Part shown: in pieces, positions 1 through 6,052 of the stretch
Numbering within the stretch: the stretch's first letter is position 1
Layout: every line of letters begins with the position of its first letter
From: JACVRW01 sp052038485
Lineage (GTDB): Bacteria > Actinomycetota > Thermoleophilia > Solirubrobacterales > Thermoleophilaceae
Direction of reading: 5' to 3'
Assembly: GCA_052038485.1 (NCBI GenBank)
Contig: JBQGCL010000152.1
Location: forward strand, 1 to 13,365
DNA: 13,365 bases
Translations under genes and position numbers: made by a program
Notes under the pieces: model-generated
What the model was told of the DNA's origin: nothing
Databases searched by the model: none
What the model saw: the letters and a program-made list of their open reading frames with translations, nothing else

Positions 1-240
1 GAGGGCGGGGAGGCGGCGGGAGACGGTGCGGCGGCGGGAGGCGGGGAGGCGGCGGGTAGCGGTGCGGCGGCGGGAGGTGGTGCGGCGGGAGGTGGTGCGG
101 CGGCAGGCGGTGCGGCGGCGGGCGGTGGCGAAGGCGCGGAGGGGGGCGTGGCGGCCGGCGGGGAGGCGGGAGGCGCGGGGGAGGCGGCGGGAGGCGCGGA
201 CGGAGGCGGGGGTGCGGGCGGTGCGCCGGCGGCGGCTCCC
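1..240 (-). repeat. Low-complexity Pro/Ala-coding repeat tract
   Basis: The plus strand is made of irregular GGCGG, GGGAGG and GGTGCGGCGG units. Read on the minus strand in the frame of the tandem-FHA gene, they give Pro/Ala/Ser runs such as PPAAAPP and PPAASPP. The units vary in length and order, so this is a degenerate coding tract and not a clean tandem satellite. It likely encodes an extended, flexible linker. The tract reaches the window edge and its full length is unknown. Confidence 0.75.
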
Positions 241-887
241 GCTCCGGTCGGCTCCTGGCCGGCCACGGTGAGCTGCATCGTCGTTCGGCCGACGCGGACC
301 GTGTCTCCGAGCGCGAGGGGCTTGGGTTCGCGGATTCGCTCGCCGTTGACGAACGTTCCGTTGGCCGACCCGAGGTCCTCGATCATCAATCCGCTGGGCA
401 GCCGTTTCACCACCGCGTGGCGGCGAGACAGCTCAGGGTCGTCGTTCAAACGGCCCGGACCTTCCTCCGCTCGTCCGATCACGAGCTCGTCGGCCAGTTC
501 GAGGCGGAGCCCGGAAGCCCACCCCTCGGTCACGACCAGCTCCTCCACCGGCCCCGCCGACATCCTCGTCGGGCCAGGCGCCTCCTCGCCCGCCTCGACG
601 GCCAGCTGGGACTGCCCCAACCGCACCACGTCGCCGGGGACCAGCACCCGCGGCTCCGAGATCCGCTCGCCGTTCACGAACGTCCCGTTTGCCGACCCGA
701 GGTCCTCGATCGTCAGCTCCCCGCCCGGCCCGCGGGAAACCGTCGCGTGACGGCGCGACAGCTCCGGGTCGTCGCCCAGGCGCCCGGCATCCACCGACGC
801 GGCCCGCCCGATCAGCAGCTCGCCCTCCACGGAGAGCAGCTCGCCCGGGGCGTATCCCTCGCTCACACGCAGCTGCTCACCCGCCAT
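1..887 (-). CDS. Tandem-FHA protein with Pro/Ala-rich linker, C-terminus beyond window
   Basis: The frame is open from an ATG at 887 to the left edge (295 codons visible), so the C-terminus is missing. It holds two FHA domains, about residues 18-98 and 128-208. Each has the phosphothreonine-binding signature: GR (27-28; 138-139), SRRH (44-47; 154-157) and SANGTFVNGERI (65-76; 174-185). FHA domains bind phosphothreonine peptides, so this is a likely reader of the nearby Ser/Thr kinases. From about residue 214 the protein becomes a low-complexity run of Pro and Ala (PPAA, SPPA units) lasting to the edge. The same kind of linker precedes the membrane helix of the kinase at the right end, so a membrane anchor and exported domain may follow; this is inference. 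The start is supported by a TAGGGT box 8 bases upstream and the divergent gene behind it. No enzymatic domain is visible. FHA assignment is secure; the overall role is unknown. Confidence 0.9.
   Translation of the reverse strand, partial: MAGEQLRVSEGYAPGELLSVEGELLIGRAASVDAGRLGDDPELSRRHATVSRGPGGELTIEDLGSANGTFVNGERISEPRVLVPGDVVRLGQSQLAVEAGEEAPGPTRMSAGPVEELVVTEGWASGLRLELADELVIGRAEEGPGRLNDDPELSRRHAVVKRLPSGLMIEDLGSANGTFVNGERIREPKPLALGDTVRVGRTTMQLTVAGQEPTGAGAAAGAPPAPPPPSAPPAASPAPPASPPAATPPSAPSPPPAAAPPAAAPPPAAPPPAAAPLPAASPPPAAAPSPAASPP
337..711 (-). repeat. Internal FHA duplication in the tandem-FHA gene
   Basis: Bases 337-384 and 664-711 match at all but about three of 48 positions, an offset of 109 codons. 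They encode the same SANGTFVNGERI region of the two FHA domains. Similarity between flanking parts is lower, so either the duplication is fairly recent with fast divergence outside the phosphopeptide-binding loops, or this patch has been homogenised by conversion. Confidence 0.75.
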
Positions 888-895
888 GCCGCCGA

Positions 896-901
896 ACCCT
901 A
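896..901 (-). promoter_or_regulatory. Putative -10 box of the tandem-FHA gene (leaderless type)
   Basis: TAGGGT on the minus strand lies 8 bases before the ATG at 887 and matches the actinobacterial TAnnnT -10 pattern. The start site would then fall at or next to the start codon, giving a leaderless mRNA. No Shine-Dalgarno is seen at a useful distance, and no convincing -35 hexamer was found. Confidence 0.5.
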
Positions 902-928
902 CGCCTCACCGCACCCACCCGCCAGGCA

Positions 929-934
929 TAGACT
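929..934 (+). promoter_or_regulatory. Putative -10 box of the cyclase-FHA operon (leaderless type)
   Basis: TAGACT ends 7 bases before the ATG at 942 and fits TAnnnT spacing for a leaderless transcript. There is no Shine-Dalgarno between the box and the start. It faces away from the TAGGGT box at 896-901, so the 54-base gap between 887 and 942 holds two back-to-back promoters. The -35 region is weak. Confidence 0.55.
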
Positions 935-941
935 CAACCTC

Positions 942-3449
942 ATGCCGTCCTGCCCCAACTGCGGCGAGGAAACGCCTGAACGGGCACGCTTCTGCCCGGT
1001 CTGCGGCGTCGCCCTCACGGAGGTCCCGACCGCCCAGGGGCTGCGCAAGGTCGTGACGATCGTCTTCTGCGACCTGGTCGGCTCGACTCCGCTCGGCGAG
1101 CGGCTCGACCCGGAGACGCTCCGTCAGGTGATCGCCAGCTACTTCGAGGCGATGGCCGAGGCGCTCAAGCGCCACGAGGGCGCCATCGAGAAGTTCATCG
1201 GCGACGCCGTGATGGCGGTCTTCGGCACCCCGACCGTCCGCGAGGACGACGCCCTGCGCGCGGTCCGCGCCGCCGCCGAGATGCGCAGCGCGCTCGCCGA
1301 GCTCAACGACCGGCTCGAGGAGCGCTGGGGCGTGCGGCTCGAGGCCCGCACGGGCGTCAACACCGGCGAGGTGATCACCGGCGACCCCAAGCGGGGCGAG
1401 GGCTTCGTGAGCGGTGACGCCGTCAACGTCGCCGCCCGCCTCGAGCAGGCGGCGCCGCCCGGAGAGATCTATCTCGGCGAGCAGACGCTCGAGCTCGTCC
1501 GCGACGCCGTCACCGTCGAGGCCGTCCCGCCGCTCGACCTCAAGGGCAAGAGCGAGCCGGTGCCCGCCTACCGGCTCGTCGAGGTCGCCGACCAGGTGGC
1601 CCAGCCCGGGCGCCGGCTCGGCTCCCCGCTGGTCGGCCGCGAAAGTGAGCTCGAGCTGCTGCGCGCCGCGTTCGACCGGGCCGTCTCGGGAAGGACCTGC
1701 GAGCTGGTAACCCTCGTGGGCCCGGCCGGTATCGGCAAGTCGCGCCTGGCCGAGGATTTCGGCGCCGCGCTCGGGACGCACGCCAGAGTCGTCACCGGCC
1801 GCTGCCTCTCCTACGGCGAGGGCCTCACCTTCTGGCCGCTGCGCGCGATCGTCGAGGGACTGGTCGGCACCGCCGACGACGAGACCTCCGGCCAGGCCCA
1901 GGCGCGCATCGCGAGCCTGGTCGAGCAGGACGATGAGTCCGCCACGATCGTGGAGCGGCTCGCCGGCGCGCTCGGCCAGTCCGAGACCGCCGCCTACCCG
2001 GCCGAGACCTTCTGGGCCGTCCGCAAGCTGTTCGAGGCGGCCGCTCGCGAGCGCCCGCTGGTGATCCTGTTCGAGGACATCCACTGGGCGGAGCCGACCT
2101 TCCTCGACCTGATCGAGCATCTGGCCGGCGCGCTCGAGGGCGTGCCGGTGCTGCTCGTCGCGGCCGCCCGCACCGACCTGTTCGACGTCCGGCCCGACTT
2201 CGCCGGCGCTGTCGAGGGCTCCGTCCGGCTCGAGCTGCACCCGCTCAGCCCCGCCGAGAGCCGGCGCCTCGTCGAGCACCTCGTCGGCGACCCGGGCACC
2301 GCCGCCGACCTGCCCGACCGTGTCTTCGCCGGCGCCGAGGGGAACCCGCTGTTCGTCGAGGAGCTGGTGCGCATGGTGGTCGACGAGCGCCACCTCGACG
2401 TGCCGCCGACGATTCACGCGCTGCTGGCCGCGCGCCTCGACCGGCTCGAGCCCCCCGAGCGCGCCACGCTCGAGGCCGCATCGGTGGTGGGCAGGTCGTT
2501 CAGCGGCGGCGCCGTCGCCGAGCTGGGCCGCGGCGGCGACCGCGCCGAGCTCGACGAGCGCCTCTCGGCGCTGATCCGCAAGCAGCTGATCGAGCCCGAC
2601 GGCGGGCGCTTCGCGGGCGAGGACACCTACAGCTTCACCCACATCCTCGTGCGCGACGTCGCCTACCAGGGCATCCTCAAGGGCAAGCGCACCGAGCTGC
2701 ACGCGCGCTTCGCGGACTGGCTCGAGCAGGTCGCCGGCGAGCGCGCCAACGAGTACGAGGAGATCCTCGGCTACCACCTCGAGCGCGCCCACCGCTACCT
2801 GACCGAGCTCGGCCCGATCGACGACCAGGGCCGCCGGCTGGGCGCCAAGGCCGCGGCGCGGCTTGGCTCGTCCGGCGGCCGTGCGCTCGCCCGCGGCGAC
2901 ATCAGCCCCGCCGTCAGCCTGCTCGAGCGCGCCGTCTCGCTGCTCGACGAGGAGGATCCCGCCCGCCGCGACCTGACGGTCAAGCTCGGCATCGCCCTGG
3001 CCGAGTCCGGCCAGCTCTCGCGCGCCGACGCGATCCTCCACGACCGCATCGAGGCAGAGCGCCGCGGCAGCGCCTACGTGATCTTCCAGGACGGCGGCGG
3101 CAAGCAGCAGGTCATCACGCTCGACGACGGCGGCACCGTCAGCGTCGGCCGGCGCACCGAGAACGACGTGGCGTTGTCCTGGGACCAGGAGGTCTCGCGC
3201 GAGCACGCGCAGCTGCTGCGCTCCGGCGAAGGCTGGACGCTCGTCGACGTGGGCTCGCGCAACGGCTCCTACCTGAATGGCCAGCGCGTCAGCGGCCGCC
3301 ACCCGCTGCGCGACGGCGACGTGCTCCGCTTCGGCGACACGGTCGTGCTGTTCCGCGCGCCCGCCGGCGAGCAGCGCCACCAGGTCTCGCTCGCGCCCGA
3401 CCAGGTCACCTACATGGGCACTCGCCCGCCCCAGCCGCCGGAGGGATAA
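942..3449 (+). CDS. Zinc-ribbon / class III nucleotidyl cyclase / AAA-type ATPase / FHA fusion protein
   Basis: 835 residues, probably cytosolic. An N-terminal zinc ribbon (C4, C7, C18, C21) is followed by a class III cyclase domain (about 35-220). Both metal aspartates (D44 in FCDLVGST, D88 in FIGD), the base-contacting lysine K84, and N162/R166 in DAVNVAAR are present. The position that usually holds Asp or Thr for base recognition is Phe155, so ATP is the likely but not certain substrate. Next comes a signalling ATPase with Walker A GPAGIGKS (260-267) and a Walker B-like stretch LVILFED ending at D379, then a helical region with FTHILVRDVAY. Relatives normally continue into TPR repeats. 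Here that part is short and replaced by an FHA domain (about 702-808: VGRR, SREHAQ, SRNGSYLNG). The ATG at 942 was chosen because the zinc ribbon starts there and a TAGACT box precedes it; the frame is open further upstream but antisense to the FHA gene. First gene of a three-gene unit. Confidence 0.9.
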   Translation: MPSCPNCGEETPERARFCPVCGVALTEVPTAQGLRKVVTIVFCDLVGSTPLGERLDPETLRQVIASYFEAMAEALKRHEGAIEKFIGDAVMAVFGTPTVREDDALRAVRAAAEMRSALAELNDRLEERWGVRLEARTGVNTGEVITGDPKRGEGFVSGDAVNVAARLEQAAPPGEIYLGEQTLELVRDAVTVEAVPPLDLKGKSEPVPAYRLVEVADQVAQPGRRLGSPLVGRESELELLRAAFDRAVSGRTCELVTLVGPAGIGKSRLAEDFGAALGTHARVVTGRCLSYGEGLTFWPLRAIVEGLVGTADDETSGQAQARIASLVEQDDESATIVERLAGALGQSETAAYPAETFWAVRKLFEAAARERPLVILFEDIHWAEPTFLDLIEHLAGALEGVPVLLVAAARTDLFDVRPDFAGAVEGSVRLELHPLSPAESRRLVEHLVGDPGTAADLPDRVFAGAEGNPLFVEELVRMVVDERHLDVPPTIHALLAARLDRLEPPERATLEAASVVGRSFSGGAVAELGRGGDRAELDERLSALIRKQLIEPDGGRFAGEDTYSFTHILVRDVAYQGILKGKRTELHARFADWLEQVAGERANEYEEILGYHLERAHRYLTELGPIDDQGRRLGAKAAARLGSSGGRALARGDISPAVSLLERAVSLLDEEDPARRDLTVKLGIALAESGQLSRADAILHDRIEAERRGSAYVIFQDGGGKQQVITLDDGGTVSVGRRTENDVALSWDQEVSREHAQLLRSGEGWTLVDVGSRNGSYLNGQRVSGRHPLRDGDVLRFGDTVVLFRAPAGEQRHQVSLAPDQVTYMGTRPPQPPEG
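3440..3445 (+). promoter_or_regulatory. Ribosome binding site for the FHA-HTH gene
   Basis: GGAGGG overlaps the last codons of the cyclase gene, 11 bases before the GTG at 3457. The spacing is slightly long but it is the only strong Shine-Dalgarno near this start, and it supports GTG 3457 and translational coupling. The overlapping GATAAT at 3445-3450 also resembles a -10 box 6 bases before the GTG, so an internal promoter is possible. Confidence 0.55.
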
Positions 3450-3456
3450 TCGGGCC

Positions 3457-4113
3457 GTGTCCCCGAACTCCGTAGCCGAGCTGAAGGCGCGCACCGAGGC
3501 CGAGCGCGACGGACGGCCCTTCCTGCTCTACCGGGACGGCCAGGACAACCAGCAGCTGTTCTTCCTCGACACCACCCAAGCCTCCGTCGGCCGCCGCGAC
3601 TCGTCCGACCTGGTGCTCGACTGGGACGAGCAGGTGTCCCGCCTTCACGCTCAGTTCGAGCGCGTAGACGCCGACTGGACGATCGTCGACGACGGCCTGT
3701 CGCGCAACGGGACGTTCGTCAACGGCGAGCGCCTGACCGGGCGTCGTCGCCTCGAGGACGGCGACAGCGTGCGGTTCGGCGGCACCACGATGATCTTCCG
3801 ATCGCCCCAGCTGGACGACCAGCAGGGAACGGCGGTCGCCAGCCAGATCCCGACCGCCGTGGACCTGTCGACGACCCAGCGGCGCGTGCTCGTGGCGCTC
3901 TGCCGCCCCTACAAGGACGGCACCGCCTTCGCGACTCCGGCGACCAACCAGCAGGTCGCCGACGAGCTGTTCCTGTCGGTCGATGCGGTCAAGACCCACC
4001 TGCGCGTCCTGTTCGCCAAGTTCGGCATCGAGCAGCTGCCCCAGAACCAGAAGCGCATCCGTCTCGTCGAGCGTGCCTTCTACGCCGGCATCATCACCGA
4101 GCGCGATCTCTAG
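3457..4113 (+). CDS. FHA domain protein with C-terminal LuxR-like helix-turn-helix
   Basis: 218 residues from a GTG start 7 bases after the cyclase stop. The FHA domain covers about residues 20-117 with VGRR (44-47), SRLHAQ (61-66) and SRNGTFVNGER (82-92). A second domain (about 135-210) contains NQQVADELFLSVDAVKTHL (164-182) and AKFGI, which resembles the helix-turn-helix of GerE/LuxR DNA-binding domains. This architecture suggests a DNA-binding regulator whose FHA part docks to a phosphothreonine protein, or to its own phosphorylated form. The Ser/Thr kinase encoded next is the obvious candidate partner. The FHA domain and the RxEAERxG stretch just before it are close to the C-terminal FHA of the preceding gene (about half the residues identical by eye). 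No sensor or membrane segment is seen. DNA binding is inferred from sequence pattern only. Confidence 0.88.
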   Translation: MSPNSVAELKARTEAERDGRPFLLYRDGQDNQQLFFLDTTQASVGRRDSSDLVLDWDEQVSRLHAQFERVDADWTIVDDGLSRNGTFVNGERLTGRRRLEDGDSVRFGGTTMIFRSPQLDDQQGTAVASQIPTAVDLSTTQRRVLVALCRPYKDGTAFATPATNQQVADELFLSVDAVKTHLRVLFAKFGIEQLPQNQKRIRLVERAFYAGIITERDL

Positions 4114-4941
4114 GTGCTGGCCCCGGGAACCATCATCGCCGGGTACGAAGTCGAGACGGTCGTCGGCTCGGGCGGCCTCGGCGTGCTCTACCGGGCGCGC
4201 CAGATCCGTCTGGACCGGCCGGTCGCGCTCAAGCTCGTCGAGCCCGAGGTTGCCGCCGACCCGGTCGTGCGCGAGCGCCTGCGTCGCGAGGCGAGGACGG
4301 TCGCGGCGCTCGACCACCCCAACGTCGTGCCGCTCTACGAGGCCGGCGAGGACAACGGCACGGTCTTCATCGCCACGCGCTGGGTCGAGGGCACCGAGCT
4401 CGGCGCGCTGATCCGCGAGGGCGGCCCGCTCGAGCCGCGCCGGGCGGCGCGCATCGCGGCGCAGATCGCCTCGGCGCTCGAGGTCGCCCACGAGAAGGGA
4501 CTCGTCCACCGCGACGTCAAGCCGTCCAACGTGATCGTCACCGCCGAGGACCACGTCTACCTGACCGACTTCGGCCTCACCAAGCGGGCCGGCTCGGCGT
4601 CCGGGTTCACGGGCGCGTCGGCGATGCTCGGCACGATCGACTACGTCGCCCCCGAGCAGATCGAGGGCGGCGAGCCGGACGCGCGCGGCGACGTCTACGG
4701 CCTTGCCTGCGTGCTCTACGAGATGCTCACCGGAGCCGCCCCGTTCGCGGGCGAGACAGGCGGCATGGCCAAGATGTGGGCGCACCTCAACGCCGACCCG
4801 CCGTCGGTGCTGGAAAAGCGCTTCGACGTGCCCGACGCGCTCGACGCCGCGGTCCGGGCCGGGCTCGCCAAGCGCCCCGACGGGCGCCCGAGCGCGGCCG
4901 CCTTCGCCGCCCAGGTGCTGTCAGCAGTCGGCGAGCGCTAG
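4114..4941 (+). CDS. Soluble Hanks-type Ser/Thr protein kinase
   Basis: 275 residues, essentially only the kinase catalytic domain. Key elements are all present: glycine loop GSGGLG (18-23), lysine K40 in VALKLV, helix-C glutamate E59, catalytic loop HRDVKPSN (132-139, D134), DFG (152-154), and GTIDYVAPE (173-181). The activation segment has several Ser/Thr residues. No membrane helix, linker or sensor domain follows, unlike most actinobacterial kinases including the one at the right edge. The GTG start directly follows the TAG of the FHA-HTH gene with no gap, so translation is probably coupled. It likely phosphorylates threonines read by the adjacent FHA domains; this is inference from operon position. 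It lacks its own sensor, so input may come from the cyclase-ATPase protein or by trans-phosphorylation from a membrane kinase. The stop codon lies inside a CTAG shared with the converging gene. Confidence 0.93.
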   Translation: MLAPGTIIAGYEVETVVGSGGLGVLYRARQIRLDRPVALKLVEPEVAADPVVRERLRREARTVAALDHPNVVPLYEAGEDNGTVFIATRWVEGTELGALIREGGPLEPRRAARIAAQIASALEVAHEKGLVHRDVKPSNVIVTAEDHVYLTDFGLTKRAGSASGFTGASAMLGTIDYVAPEQIEGGEPDARGDVYGLACVLYEMLTGAAPFAGETGGMAKMWAHLNADPPSVLEKRFDVPDALDAAVRAGLAKRPDGRPSAAAFAAQVLSAVGER

Positions 4942-6047
4942 CCGCAGGCGTTCAGCAGGTCCGACGTCAGCATCACCCGGCCGAGCGCGACCCAGGCGGA
5001 GCCGTAGTAGGTCGGGTCGCGCCCGTCGAGCGACTCGGCGGCGTCGAGCAGCTTGTTCATGTCCTTGGTCTTGCCGGCCGCCTTGGCGGCGCCGGCCGCG
5101 GCGACCAATCCCATCGCGTGCTTGGTACCGCCGCTCGGCGAGCCGTCGATGTTGTGCTCGACCACGATGTCGGCCGGCTTCTGACCCTCGAAGGCGGGCC
5201 AGGCCTTGGCGGCGATCCGCTGGCCGGCCGGGTCGGGGTCCTCGGCGAAGCGCACCAGCGTGCGGGCGGCGTCGAAGCCGAACGTCGGCGTGCCGCCGGG
5301 GTTGTCGGGCGTGCCGATCGGTACCGGCTTGTCGCCCTTCACCTGCGCCCAGTCGGGCGGCAGGCTGCCCTCGGACGGCATCAGCAGCTCGGTGACCGAG
5401 CGCGCGCCCGCCGACAGGCTGCCCCACTGCCCGTCGCCGGTCTCGTTTCCGAGCAACGCGAAGGTGGCCGGCGAGAAGTAGCTCGCGTTGAGCACGATCG
5501 GGTTGCGCGCCCACGGCCCGGCGACGAGCACCGGCGAGCCCTGGAACGAGGAGGTCTCCAGGGACAGGATCGCGCTGGCGAGCTTCAGAGCCTCGTCCCT
5601 CAGCTCCGGGCGCTTGAACCGGCACGAGGCCACCAGCAGCGCCCGGGCCGCGTCGACGTCGGCGTCCGAGGCCGGCTCGGGATCGGTGACCTTGCCGTTC
5701 GCCCACAGGAACGAGATCAGCCCGTCCGGGCGGACGAGGTTGTCCTTCGTCCACTTCCAGATCGTGTCGAAGCGCTGCTCGTCGCCGATCGCGGCGGCCA
5801 GCAGCATTCCGTAGGCCTGGCCCTCGCCGACGGTGTCGTCGCCCTGGTCGATGCGGCGCACGCGGCCGTCCTCGGCCACATACCTGTCGAGGAACGCGTT
5901 CGAAGCGCGGTCGGCAGCGCTGGCCGGAGCGCTCGACTTGCCGTCGCCGGAGGAACCCGAGTCCGACCCGCCGCCGCAGCCCACAACGAGCAAGGCCACG
6001 CCCCCGGCGAGGGCGAGCGCCAGCAACACGACGAGCAGCTCTCGCAC
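4938..6047 (-). CDS. GH8 family endoglucanase-like lipoprotein (BcsZ-like)
   Basis: 369 residues from a GTG at 6047, 5 bases after the stop of the GT2 gene. Residues 1-24 form a lipoprotein signal: hydrophobic core then lipobox LVVGC with C24, followed by a Gly/Ser/Asp-rich spacer. The mature part shows GH8 hallmarks: GEGQAYGM (74-81) with E75 as the expected acid, and ASDADVDAARALLVA (126-140), which matches the GH8 signature apart from one Ala. GH8 enzymes cut beta-1,4-glucans and related polymers. Bacterial cellulose operons often carry one (BcsZ) to trim or release chains, and the neighbouring cellulose-synthase-like gene fits that role. It is probably tethered on the outer face of the membrane. 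An in-frame ATG at 6164 was rejected because it would bury the lipoprotein signal behind an Arg-rich stretch overlapping the GT2 gene. The exact substrate cannot be read from sequence. Confidence 0.87.
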   Translation of the reverse strand: MRELLVVLLALALAGGVALLVVGCGGGSDSGSSGDGKSSAPASAADRASNAFLDRYVAEDGRVRRIDQGDDTVGEGQAYGMLLAAAIGDEQRFDTIWKWTKDNLVRPDGLISFLWANGKVTDPEPASDADVDAARALLVASCRFKRPELRDEALKLASAILSLETSSFQGSPVLVAGPWARNPIVLNASYFSPATFALLGNETGDGQWGSLSAGARSVTELLMPSEGSLPPDWAQVKGDKPVPIGTPDNPGGTPTFGFDAARTLVRFAEDPDPAGQRIAAKAWPAFEGQKPADIVVEHNIDGSPSGGTKHAMGLVAAAGAAKAAGKTKDMNKLLDAAESLDGRDPTYYGSAWVALGRVMLTSDLLNACG

Positions 6048-6052
6048 GCGTC

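Noticed and set aside
1..240. CRISPR or tandem satellite array
   Set aside because: Units are irregular, without constant repeats and unique spacers, and they keep the reading frame of a Pro/Ala linker.
417..941. N-terminal extension of the cyclase gene
   Set aside because: The frame is open, but the extension is antisense to the FHA domains and has no domain of its own; the zinc ribbon and TAGACT box fix the start at 942.
3445..3450. GATAAT as a separate promoter for the FHA-HTH gene
   Set aside because: Spacing would suit a leaderless start, but it overlaps the stop codon and the strong GGAGGG ribosome site already explains translation; kept only as a possibility in the ribosome-site entry.
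906..3494. Open minus-strand frame of over 800 codons opposite the cyclase-ATPase gene
   Set aside because: Its translation is low in recognisable motifs and full of Ala, Gly, Arg and Leu, while the plus strand encodes an intact multidomain protein. It is the usual GC-rich antisense shadow.
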